A DNA stretch of 64,000 nucleotides from Streptococcus suis (lineage in GTDB: Bacteria; Bacillota; Bacilli; Lactobacillales; Streptococcaceae), in contig NZ_LR738724.1 in assembly GCF_902702775.1 (NCBI RefSeq), forward strand, positions 1,302,001-1,366,000, given 5' to 3'. Below, in pieces: positions 9,829 through 19,000 of the stretch. A program made the translations under genes and the position numbers. The notes under the pieces were generated by a model. That model was not told the DNA's origin and did no database searches. It saw nothing but the letters and a program-made list of their open reading frames with translations. How positions within the stretch are numbered: the stretch's first letter is position 1; every line of letters starts with the position of its first letter.

Positions 9829-10634
9829 TACAAAATCTCCGCAAACTTTTTGGCATTTTTTCTAAACACAGTTATACCCAATAGGTAAACAACGACTGGA
9901 AGAATATACGGAATTGCCACAATAACAGGATTTTCAATCAATTCACTAACTGTAGTATTCCCAGAATAAACAATAAAATGTCTCAAGTCTTGAATAATTT
10001 GTGCAACAGGGTTCAACATCATCAATTTAGCAAATGTTACTTGCCCACGCTGTAAAATAAATGTCAATGAATAAATAATTGGTGTCGCATACAATCCAGC
10101 CTGTAAGAACACTTCCCAAATTGGACCAATATCTCTAAATCTTACAAATAAAGAAGATAGGATGAAAGCTATACCTGTTGCTAGTAATGCCAATTCAAAA
10201 AACAGTGGGATTATAACTAAAACGGACCAAGTAAAGGGAACCCCGTTAATAGCAGCAAATACAAACACAACCATTAAGTTAATGGCGTAATTAATTGCAG
10301 CTCCTGCAACTGAAGAAAAGACAATAATTTCTTTCGAAAAATTCAATTTACGCAACAAATCTCCACGAGAAACAATGGACATCATTCCCATGTTGGTTGC
10401 TTCAGTAAAAAAGTTCCAAGTAACCATACCAAGCAGTAAGCTTACTGCATAATGAGGTGTCCCATCATCAAAACGTAAAAATTGTACAAATACTAAGTAC
10501 ATAATTGTAAATAGCATTAGCGGTTTCAAAATCGACCATAGGTGTCCAATCAAAGAACCTTGATAACGCAGTTTAAAATCAGTTTTTACCATTTCTTTCA
10601 AAAGAATCTGGTTTTCTCTATTCAATAAGTTCAT
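9828..10634 (-). CDS. rgpC: Polysaccharide ABC exporter, permease subunit
   Basis: This 268-residue ABC-2 type permease of the Wzm/TagG/RgpC family has six predicted membrane segments. The amphipathic start (LLNRENQILLKEMVKTDFKL) with RYQGSLIGHLWSILKPL is the classic family N-terminus, and the ALLATGIAFILSSLFVRFRD and PVAQIIQDLRHFI blocks follow. It pairs with RgpD to move lipid-linked polyrhamnose across the membrane. It starts 2 bp after rgpB and is translationally coupled to rgpD. Confidence 0.93.
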   Translation of the reverse strand: MNLLNRENQILLKEMVKTDFKLRYQGSLIGHLWSILKPLMLFTIMYLVFVQFLRFDDGTPHYAVSLLLGMVTWNFFTEATNMGMMSIVSRGDLLRKLNFSKEIIVFSSVAGAAINYAINLMVVFVFAAINGVPFTWSVLVIIPLFFELALLATGIAFILSSLFVRFRDIGPIWEVFLQAGLYATPIIYSLTFILQRGQVTFAKLMMLNPVAQIIQDLRHFIVYSGNTTVSELIENPVIVAIPYILPVVVYLLGITVFRKNAKKFAEIL

Positions 10635-10636
10635 AA

Positions 10637-11566
10637 CTATTCCTTATAAGCAAATTTTGTAATAATGAGTGTTATAAATACCAATGTATGGAAAGCCTTA
10701 TTTTTCCTCAATCCATATTTTCTTAAAATCCTGAATCGTTCAAGCATTGGTTTATCCATAATGGTTACAAATGCTTCAATTAATTCTCTATTTGACTGAG
10801 ATAGAGGCATTTGTAGTAAGTGGCGGGCTTGTTTTTGACTATTTTTTATCAAATCCCAATAGACAGCAAATAAAATATGAGGGCGAATCCATTTTTTAAA
10901 GCGTTTTGAGAGAGTTCGAGCTCCTAAAACATTATCAGAATGCTGGCGGTACAGCTCCCCTGGTTGATCAATAAATACCAAATTTCCAAAGGCTGACGCA
11001 AGCAGGGCCAGATACCAATCATGCATCAAAATATCCTCAGTTACTTGCCACATTTCAGCAAGATGATGATTAATCATGGCGACACCGCCAGTCACAGTAT
11101 TCTCAGTCAACTCTTGCACCAATTCCGTATTGGCATGATGAGATTGAGATTTTACCATGCTTTCTGCCATAACCTCTAGATTTTGATTGACAACTTTGAG
11201 GTCCATATAAACCATCAATGGCAAATTTGTTGGATAGGCTTGTGCTTTTTTCAGGCTAACTTCCAGTTTATTTGGTAGCCAAACATCATCTTGGTCACTG
11301 AAAAAATAGAAATCAGCAGTATCATAATGAACTAGCCTATGAAAACTTTTGATGACACCGAGATTTTCATCTGTCTCAACATCTATGAAATGAATTCGCT
11401 GATCTTGTTCAACAAAATCTTTAATAAGCTCTCTTGTTCGATCACTGGAACCATCATCACGAATAAATAGTGTCCAGTCTGTGTAAGTCTGTTCTTGGAT
11501 AGAGCGAATTTGCTCAGCTAAGAACTGTTGACCATTGTAGGTCGACATGAGTATGTTTACTTTCAT
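10637..11566 (-). CDS. rgpB: Rhamnosyltransferase RgpB (GT2)
   Basis: This 309-residue GT2 enzyme has VNILMSTYNGQQFLAEQIRS at the N-terminus, then FIRDDGSSDRTRELI, FFSDQDDVWLPNKLE (DxD region) and MHDWYLALLAS, all typical of RgpB/GacC. In characterised streptococcal clusters RgpB adds rhamnose during early steps of backbone synthesis on the lipid-linked primer. Its start codon overlaps the rgpA stop by 4 bp, so the two are coupled, matching the canonical rgpA-rgpB-rgpC-rgpD order. Confidence 0.9.
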   Translation of the reverse strand: MKVNILMSTYNGQQFLAEQIRSIQEQTYTDWTLFIRDDGSSDRTRELIKDFVEQDQRIHFIDVETDENLGVIKSFHRLVHYDTADFYFFSDQDDVWLPNKLEVSLKKAQAYPTNLPLMVYMDLKVVNQNLEVMAESMVKSQSHHANTELVQELTENTVTGGVAMINHHLAEMWQVTEDILMHDWYLALLASAFGNLVFIDQPGELYRQHSDNVLGARTLSKRFKKWIRPHILFAVYWDLIKNSQKQARHLLQMPLSQSNRELIEAFVTIMDKPMLERFRILRKYGLRKNKAFHTLVFITLIITKFAYKE

Positions 11567-12711
11567 TGTAAAAATAATTCCTCGTACTCTTGGACGATTT
11601 TTTCCCAGGTGTATTCATCCTTCATGTGTTTTTTCGCAATTTCTCCTAATTCCACCGCTTCAGCATTCTCATCAATTTGGTTAATTAATTGACTCAGGCT
11701 ACCTGACTCCTTACTCCAATACCGAGCACTTTCTAGGGCAACTTTGCGGTTAAAATCGACACCTAAAACCAAATTTTCATTGGTTTGCGCCAGCGCTTCT
11801 AGGAGACTAGGATTGGTTCCTCCAACTTCATGTCCATGAATATAAGCTCGACATTCTTGGCGCAGATATTTAAGTAGTTCTTGGTCATATACTGTTCCTA
11901 CGAACTTAATCCGCTTATCGGATATAAAGCCTGTCTCATCTTTCAATTTTTGAAAATAGGCAGAGCCTTCATGGTTTGCAACGATGACTAAATCACGTCT
12001 CGTGTTGCTTGCCATAAACTCCCTAATTGCTGTCACATAGTTATTCTCAGGTACAAAACGACCGATAATCAGATAAAATTCTTTCTCTTTAATGTCCCAA
12101 TTTGTAAAATATTGGCGAACTTGTTCAGATTCTTTTGTTAACTTAGTCGGACTTAAATCTGTACCATAGGCAATAAAGCGTGTATTGGTAGCTAAGTATT
12201 CAGATTGAATATAATCCTCAATTCCCTCATTATCAGCAATAATCAAATCAGCATATTTGACCATCATTTTTTCAGAAAATTTTAGATACCTCTGGACTGG
12301 CTTAGCCCACTTGGCCCGTTTCCATTCCAAACCATCTGGATTGACAAACAAGATACCTCCAACAGAGTGAATCTTTTTCGCAAAAGGTGCTATGAAGCCA
12401 CCTATGGTATTTCCCAAGATATAGAAAATTGGTCTCTCTATCTGCTGTTCCTTAATGATTTTAAGGGCATAAGCGATCGCCATCATATCATAAGCAATCA
12501 CACGAGCCGGTCCAAGTTTTGGTGGATTAATGGTGAAGCAATCTGCACCTAAGTAGGTCGAATGTTGATGATGACTTGTATCCGATAAACAAGCCACATG
12601 GTAATGAATCTTCTCAGATTGCTGGTGACTGACCAATTGTTGGACAAAGGTCTCAAAGCCACCATATTTTGCTGGCAGTCCACGACTACCGATAATAAAA
12701 ACGTGTTTCAT
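11563..12711 (-). CDS. rgpA: Rhamnosyltransferase RgpA (DUF1972/GT4), first gene of the rhamnan operon
   Basis: RgpA/GacB enzymes add the first rhamnose to the lipid-linked GlcNAc primer. This 382-residue protein starts with KHVFIIGSRGLPAKYGGFET, the diagnostic DUF1972 block, and later shows the GT-B donor-site region YLIIGRFVPENNYVTAIREF and HGHEVGGTNPSLLEAL. The ATG is preceded by GAGAGGATTC. It is the most upstream rgp gene here, and the divergent gacH-like gene begins 213 bp away, so the operon promoter should lie in that gap. Length and motifs fit the family well. Confidence 0.93.
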   Translation of the reverse strand: MKHVFIIGSRGLPAKYGGFETFVQQLVSHQQSEKIHYHVACLSDTSHHQHSTYLGADCFTINPPKLGPARVIAYDMMAIAYALKIIKEQQIERPIFYILGNTIGGFIAPFAKKIHSVGGILFVNPDGLEWKRAKWAKPVQRYLKFSEKMMVKYADLIIADNEGIEDYIQSEYLATNTRFIAYGTDLSPTKLTKESEQVRQYFTNWDIKEKEFYLIIGRFVPENNYVTAIREFMASNTRRDLVIVANHEGSAYFQKLKDETGFISDKRIKFVGTVYDQELLKYLRQECRAYIHGHEVGGTNPSLLEALAQTNENLVLGVDFNRKVALESARYWSKESGSLSQLINQIDENAEAVELGEIAKKHMKDEYTWEKIVQEYEELFLQ

Positions 12712-12742
12712 GAATCCTCTCCATCAAATTGCAGTTCTTTTC

Positions 12743-12748
12743 ATTATA
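12743..12748 (-). promoter_or_regulatory. Extended -10 box upstream of rgpA
   Basis: On the minus strand the sequence reads TGGTATAAT, an extended -10 element, about 30 bp upstream of the rgpA start. No good -35 box is seen 17 bp further up, as is common for extended -10 promoters. It is the likely start of transcription of the polysaccharide operon. Confidence 0.55.
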
Positions 12749-12846
12749 CCATTTTTTAGTTTTTTTTCCTAATTCTATCCTAGTTTGGCTATAAAGCCTT
12801 TTCTTTTTCTACACTTCTAACTCCACAGTATAGATAAAAACAAATT

Positions 12847-12875
12847 TTGAGTTAATAAGAAAAATTTGATATAAT
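12847..12875 (+). promoter_or_regulatory. Promoter of the gacH-like gene
   Basis: TTGAGT at 12847-12852 and TATAAT at 12870-12875 are separated by 17 bp, about 50 bp before the start codon of the phosphoglycerol transferase gene. This is a near-consensus vegetative promoter, divergent from that of rgpA. Confidence 0.7.
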
Positions 12876-12924
12876 ATGTACTGGCTTTTACATAAAAATA
12901 TAAAACTTAGAATTGTTAATAAAT

Positions 12925-15474
12925 ATGAAATTAATCAAACAGCTTATTCACATACTAATCTCCATCGGATTGATTGGAAGTTTTTTTCTCTATGCACATC
13001 TCATTCAAAACGAATTAGGTTCTACCAAAAATGATGGAACTATAGAAATAATCGCAGAACAACCAAACCAAGTAATCGACAGCATCCAAATAAATGGACG
13101 CTATATTCATTCATCAGAAATTATAGAAAACCAATGGGGAATCAATGATGCTGATTTAATTCCTAACTTCTCTTCTCTAGGTGAGGAAAATTCACTCATA
13201 ATTAAATCATCCTCTTCTGTAAGAACCTTATCATTTGAATACTTTGTTAGTGAAAATCCGACTATTGTAAAAATTAAAGTTGGTGGACAATTGGTTGAAT
13301 CCGTTGACACATCAACTGGAGATAAATATAAAAATTTAGCCTTTATTGAACTTCCCTATACTTTACGGATAACTAAAGATAATCATTTTTGGTATCTCCA
13401 CTTAATAGTTCTTGCTTTAGGCCTATCATGCTTTATCTTAAATGGATCAACACGGAGAATCAAGAGAAGACATATCAGCATCTTAACAATATTATTAATC
13501 ACTCAATATATATTCACTACTTTTACATTCCCACGTTTATATCGCAACGAACTAGTACTATTTAATTCCAGTTTTAATAAAATGGAAACTCAACAGCTAT
13601 TAGTTGCACTGACTTACCTGATATTTTTTAGTCTTTTGGGATACAAACAACTCCGAGGTCATATCTCTAAAGCCTTCAAAACGATTAGTCTATCAGTGAT
13701 TTATCTTCTAGTTCCCATTTTTTCATTATTTATTATTGAAAATAGCTATTCACAATTCTCTACTCTTTCCCCAAACAGTCTTTGGAACAATCTAATCATT
13801 ATCGGAGTCCTCTACCTAATACTGGTCTTTACAACTAACCTACGATTTGCCAGCCTATTAATTCTGTCCGCTTCAGTATTTATTGGTATAAGTAACCAAC
13901 TTTTGATTGACAGCCGTGGTGCTCCTCTATTATTTTATAATCTTTTTCAAATCACAGATGGATTAAATGTAGCTTCTAGCGTAGCGATTAATATCAACAA
14001 TCGGATGCTACAAAGCATGGTATTTTCTTATATTTTATTGACCTTCTTTTTCTTTATCCCTAAATTATATTTACCAAAACTTCTACCTTCTAGAACGTTC
14101 TATTCTAGTTATGATTTCAAATGGCCGAAACGTTTCAGCAGAATCTTACTAGGATATATAACTTTAATAACAATCGTTCCAATGATTAATAAAACTGTCG
14201 TCTCTAATGCAAATATATCATTGAACTACTGGAGAATGTACGTGACCTACGGTCAATTTGGGCTGCCACTCTCGCTCGCCTCTTTCTATGAAGATAGTAA
14301 AATAACTAAGCCTGACGGATACTCAGTTCCCAAACTTAATGAAGTTCTTGAGAATTACTCTCCTGAAACAGAAAAACAAACAATCCGGCCTAATATTATC
14401 TTTATACAGAATGAATCACAGAGTGATTTTTCAAACTTACAGGGATTAAATATGGAGCCTGATCCACTTTCAAACCAACATGCTTTAACAGATAATGCTG
14501 TTCACGGTACATTAAACGTTTCTGTATTTGGAGGCGGAACAGCTAATACAGAGTATGAAGTTCTGACAAGTAACCCAATCAGTTTACTATCTTCTAATTT
14601 ATTTCCATATCAACAGATTATCACACAAGAACGACCAAGTTTTGCATCCTATCTAAAAGATAAAAATTATGAGACCGTGGCTCTACATCCTCAATCTGGA
14701 AATAATTACAACCGTCATGCAGTATATCCTCTACTAGGGTTTAATAAATCTTATTTTTTAGATTCGGAACCTGCTATTAGTAGCTTAGCACCACTAACAA
14801 TTAATCGCGGCTGGCCATCTGATCAATTCTTATTCAACGGAATAAAAGAACTTTATGCCCAAAAAGGAGACCAACCACTATTTAGCTTTGTTGTCACTAT
14901 GCAAGGACATGGAGGCTATCCAAGTACGGAAGAAATTTACCCTCGTGAAGTCAGCATTAATGGTTCAACATCTGAATACTTAGCTGAAACAGAATTTTTG
15001 ACCAGCATGAAGAAGACGGACGAAGCATTTGCTGATTTAATTACTTTCTTTAGCACTTACAAAGAGCCTACGGTCATCGTCATGTACGGCGATCACCAAC
15101 CTAGTTTGAGTCAAGAATTTTACGCGCAGTTTATGGATGAAAATAATCCTGCTGCTAAATATTCTACCCCTTTTGTGATTTGGTCTAATTTTGATATTAA
15201 GGAACGTGAATCTACAACTATTAGCCCAAACTATCTCGTTCCATATTTGATGGATATTTTATCCGAATCCGACTATGCCATTCCTCGATCACCTTACCAA
15301 CAATTTTTGAGCGATATGCAAATCGAAGCACCTATCATTACTAGTTGGGGAAACATCGATAATAGCGGTCAACAAATTGAAGACATGTCAAGCCTATCAC
15401 TTTACCAAACCTACTTACAACTAGAATACAATAGTGCCGTTGATAAACGACCTCTAACAGATCTATATGAGTGA
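12925..15474 (+). CDS. LtaS/GacH-like sulfatase-fold phosphoglycerol transferase of wall polysaccharide
   Basis: This protein of about 849 residues has an N-terminal membrane helix, an extracytoplasmic segment, a block of several membrane helices (about residues 155-430) and a C-terminal sulfatase/alkaline-phosphatase-fold domain from about residue 485. That domain shows IIFIQNESQSD, the VFGGGTANTEYEV block with the candidate catalytic Thr near residue 539, FVVTMQGHGGY and VMYGDHQPSLS metal-ligand motifs. GacH of group A Streptococcus and SccH of S. mutans have this plan and transfer glycerol phosphate from phosphatidylglycerol to the polysaccharide side chain. Here it is divergent from rgpA rather than inside the operon. 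The ATG at 12925 lacks a clear Shine-Dalgarno site. Alternative: a related LTA-synthase-like enzyme. Confidence 0.82.
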   Translation: MKLIKQLIHILISIGLIGSFFLYAHLIQNELGSTKNDGTIEIIAEQPNQVIDSIQINGRYIHSSEIIENQWGINDADLIPNFSSLGEENSLIIKSSSSVRTLSFEYFVSENPTIVKIKVGGQLVESVDTSTGDKYKNLAFIELPYTLRITKDNHFWYLHLIVLALGLSCFILNGSTRRIKRRHISILTILLITQYIFTTFTFPRLYRNELVLFNSSFNKMETQQLLVALTYLIFFSLLGYKQLRGHISKAFKTISLSVIYLLVPIFSLFIIENSYSQFSTLSPNSLWNNLIIIGVLYLILVFTTNLRFASLLILSASVFIGISNQLLIDSRGAPLLFYNLFQITDGLNVASSVAININNRMLQSMVFSYILLTFFFFIPKLYLPKLLPSRTFYSSYDFKWPKRFSRILLGYITLITIVPMINKTVVSNANISLNYWRMYVTYGQFGLPLSLASFYEDSKITKPDGYSVPKLNEVLENYSPETEKQTIRPNIIFIQNESQSDFSNLQGLNMEPDPLSNQHALTDNAVHGTLNVSVFGGGTANTEYEVLTSNPISLLSSNLFPYQQIITQERPSFASYLKDKNYETVALHPQSGNNYNRHAVYPLLGFNKSYFLDSEPAISSLAPLTINRGWPSDQFLFNGIKELYAQKGDQPLFSFVVTMQGHGGYPSTEEIYPREVSINGSTSEYLAETEFLTSMKKTDEAFADLITFFSTYKEPTVIVMYGDHQPSLSQEFYAQFMDENNPAAKYSTPFVIWSNFDIKERESTTISPNYLVPYLMDILSESDYAIPRSPYQQFLSDMQIEAPIITSWGNIDNSGQQIEDMSSLSLYQTYLQLEYNSAVDKRPLTDLYE

Positions 15475-15476
15475 TA

Positions 15477-15513
15477 AAAATAGCCTTGCTCGTTTTTGAG
15501 CAAGGCTATTTTA
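15477..15513. terminator. Bidirectional intrinsic terminator
   Basis: AAAATAGCCTTGCTC and GAGCAAGGCTATTTT form a 15-bp stem with a GTTTTT loop, A-rich on one side and T-rich on the other. It lies between the convergent phosphoglycerol transferase and glucosaminidase frames and can serve both strands. Confidence 0.9.
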
Positions 15514-15533
15514 TCATCAATCATCCAAAAAAC

Positions 15534-15971
15534 TTAATCATCTAAAAGATAAAGCTTGTAATTCTCGATAATTGATCGTAATTTTTCACCATATTTCGGA
15601 TCAGTAGCATATCCTGATTGTCTTAACGCAAGAATCGCTTGTTGATAATCAGTTGCCTCCCTAAAACTCTGGTAATTTTTTATTCTCCACGGAGTAGAGG
15701 TAAAGAACTTAGCATAGTCTGCTACACTTTCATTCCATGAATTATATTTTCTAAACAAGTGCTTTTCTTGCTTCTTCTCACCATCACGGTATTCATTGGT
15801 AATGATTTCAATTGTATCCCCCGTCCATGCAGCATTCGCTTTGATGCCAAAAAGATTATTCCCATGAGTCGCCAAGTATGACGTTCCCCATGCACTTTCT
15901 AGGATGGCTTGAGATAACATGACGCTAGAAAGGATAGAATTCGCTTTTGAATTTTGCTCAATTGCAGGCAC
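15534..15971 (-). CDS. Glucosaminidase domain in the -1 frame after the amidase gene (frameshifted or recoded C-terminal part)
   Basis: This frame encodes a FlgJ-like endo-beta-N-acetylglucosaminidase domain: MLSQAILESAWGTSYLA with the candidate catalytic Glu, NLFGIKANAAW, DYAKFFTS and SGYATDPKYGEKL. A GTG at 15971 could start translation, but no Shine-Dalgarno site precedes it and it lies inside the domain. The frame stays open upstream through SNDQKSFIANL and VGTAGTGIETGKLS to the stop codon of the amidase gene at 16040-16042. It has no signal peptide of its own. It is therefore best read as the C-terminal domain of the upstream autolysin, separated from it by a one-base shift, either a mutation or programmed -1 frameshifting at GGGAAAG. 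Confidence 0.8.
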   Translation of the reverse strand: MPAIEQNSKANSILSSVMLSQAILESAWGTSYLATHGNNLFGIKANAAWTGDTIEIITNEYRDGEKKQEKHLFRKYNSWNESVADYAKFFTSTPWRIKNYQSFREATDYQQAILALRQSGYATDPKYGEKLRSIIENYKLYLLDD

Positions 15972-16039
15972 TAGATTAGCTATGAAACTTTTCTGATCAT
16001 TAGAAAGCTTTCCTGTTTCAATACCTGTACCTGCAGTTC

Positions 16040-19000
16040 CTACTTTCCCTCTACAGCACCATACCAGTTCATCACACCTTGTGCCAATGCTTTCGCAAGA
16101 CGAGTGTGATAAGAATCTTGTTTGATAACTTGTAACTCCGAAGGATTATCCATAAATCCTAGCTCCACTAGAATAGCAGGAATTGCTGTCTCGCGAAGGA
16201 CTGCAAAAGTTTCTCTTCTTACGCCACGGTTAACTGCACCTGTTTCCTTAATTAAACTCTCCTGAACCTTGTTAGCTAAAATATCACTTTCAGCTAAACG
16301 AGTAGGGTTATTATGCATTTCTTTATTAATTTTAGGTTGGTATTCCGGATCGTATTGATACCAGTATGTTTCGATACCAGTTGCATTCGAAACTCCTGCA
16401 CCCGTCGCATTAAAATGGATACTAATAAATAAGTCTGCGTTGCTTGCATTCGTCATTCGTGACCTCTCTGTTTTGAAGTCTACATCATAATCACCTGTAC
16501 GGGTCATCAAAACATTGATTCCATATTTCAAGAGATTTTCACGCAACTTATTTGAAACAGACAAAGCAAGATTTTTTTCATGTACGCCTCCATAAGAAGC
16601 TCCTGAGTCTCGCCCTCCATGTCCTGGGTCAATATAGACTGTGTAGGAGCGCTGTACCGACGGGGTTGATAAATGAGTCGTTGTTCCACCTGCACCTGTT
16701 AGGCCACCACTTGAGTCCTTATAATATAAGTGAACCGTGTAGGTACCTGTACGATACTTATGGTTTTTCTTATTAACAGTTAACTTATAACTGCCATCTG
16801 ATTGACGAGTGGCTTCATACCAACGTATATCGTCTGACTGAGACCAGGTAGGTAAGAGAACACTTGCTATATCTTTCGGCGATGAAACATTAGTAACACG
16901 AACATCGAAGGTACCTTGGGCATCGTTACGATTTTCAATTGTGATGGTACCTGTTGGCTTCACTTCTGATAAATGAGTCGTTGTTCCACCTGCACCTGTT
17001 AGGCCACCACTTGAGTCCTTATAATATAAGTGAACCGTGTAGGTACCTGTGCGGTATTTATGATCTTTCTTATTGACAGTTAATTTATAACTTCCGTCTG
17101 CTTGACGCTTTGCTTCATACCAACGTAAATCATCCGTCTGTGACCAAGTGGGTAAAATAACACTTGCTATATCTTTCGGCGATGAAACATTAGTAACACG
17201 AACATCGAAGGTACCTTGGGCATCGTTACGATTTTCAATTGTGATGGTACCTGTTGGCTTCACTTCTGATAAATGAGTCGTTGTACCACCTGCACCTGTC
17301 AAACCACCATTTGAATCCTTGTAATATAGATGAACCGTGTAGGTACCTGTGCGGTATTTATGATCTTTCTTATTGACAGTTAATTTATAACTTCCGTCTG
17401 CTTGACGCTTTGCTTCATACCAACGTAAATCATCCGTCTGTGACCAAGTTGGCAAAATAACACTTGCTATATCTTTCGGCGATGAAACATTAGTAACACG
17501 AACATCAAAGGTACCTTGGGCATCGTTACGATTTTCAATTGCGATGGTACCTGTTGGCTTCACTTCTGATAAATGAGTTATTGTACCACCTGCACCTGTC
17601 AAACCACCATTTGAATCCTTATAATATAGATGAACCGTGTAGGTACCTGTGCGATACTTATGGTCCTTCTTATTAACAGTTAACTTATAACTGCCATCTG
17701 ATTGACGAGTGGCTTCATACCAACGTAAATCATCCGTCTGTGACCAAGTGGGTAAAATAACACTTGCTATATCTTTCGGCGATGAAACATTAGTAACACG
17801 AACATCGAAGGTACCTTGGGCATCGTTACGATTTTCAATTGTGATGGTACCTGTTGGCTTCACTTCTGATAAATGAGTCGTTGTACCACCTGCACCTGTC
17901 AAACCACCACTTGAGTCCTTATAATATAGATGAACCGTGTAGGTACCTGTACGGTACTTATGATCTTTCTTATTGACAGTTAATTTATAACTTCCGTCTG
18001 CTTGACGCTTTGCTTCATACCAACGTAAATCATCCGTCTGTGACCAAGTGGGTAAGATAACACTTGCTATATCTTTCGGCGATGAAACATTAGTAACACG
18101 AACATCGAAGGTACCTTGGGCATCGTTATGATTTTCAATTGTGATGGTACCTGTTGGCTTCACTTCTGATAAATGAGTCGTTGTACCACCTGCACCTGTC
18201 AAACCACCACTTGAGTCCTTATAATATAGATGAACCGTGTAGGTACCTGTGCGGTATTTATGATCTTTCTTATTGACAGTTAATTTATAACTTCCGTCTG
18301 CTTGACGCTTTGCTTCATACCAGCGTAAATCGTCTGACTGTGACCAAGTGGGTAAGATAACACTTGCTATATCTTTCGGTGACGAAACATTAGTAATACG
18401 AACATCGAAGGTACCTTGGGCATCGTTACGATTTTCAATTGTGATGGTGCCTGTAGGTTGTGTAACATTGACCGAACTGGAAGCTGTACTGACTCGAGCA
18501 CTTGGAACACTTGTAGAGCCATTCGAACTTCCTGCAATCGTATTGGAAGAACTTCTGGTCAGCGAATTCGAAGTACTACTTGTTGTACCTGCTGTCAAAC
18601 TAGAATTAACCGTTGAGCTTGTAGTAGCCGAAGTTGCTTCCTCCTCAATTTTAGACGAGATTGCATTGCTATTATTCAAAGCAGTAGGCTTCTCAGCCGC
18701 GCTTACAACATCCTTCTTCCACTCGAAACTATAATCTGATAAGGTCTGAAAACTTCCATCTGTTAATTGTGCTGTTAACTTCAGCGAAAAGACTTGGTCT
18801 TCCTCCGCAAATGTAGACCGATCCAAAACCGCTACGTATCTCCCCTGCTCATCCATTGAGAATGTGACAGTAATGCCGCTATTTGTTTCAGAGCTAAACT
18901 GGGCTGTAACACCAATAATTTCCCCTTGAATGTTCGATAGAATAGCTTTAATCTGACCAGCCTCATCAACGACAGATAGCTGCCCGCCAGTTTCAGCAAC

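Noticed and set aside
16658..18457. Regular repeats that might suggest a CRISPR array
   Set aside because: Units are 300 bp, in frame, and encode protein domains; there are no short repeats with unique spacers and no cas genes.
18348..18734. Plus-strand frame of 128 codons over the Ser/Thr-rich linker of the amidase gene
   Set aside because: Low-complexity antisense shadow (Leu/Val/Glu-rich mirror of Ser/Thr codons); no ribosome-binding site.
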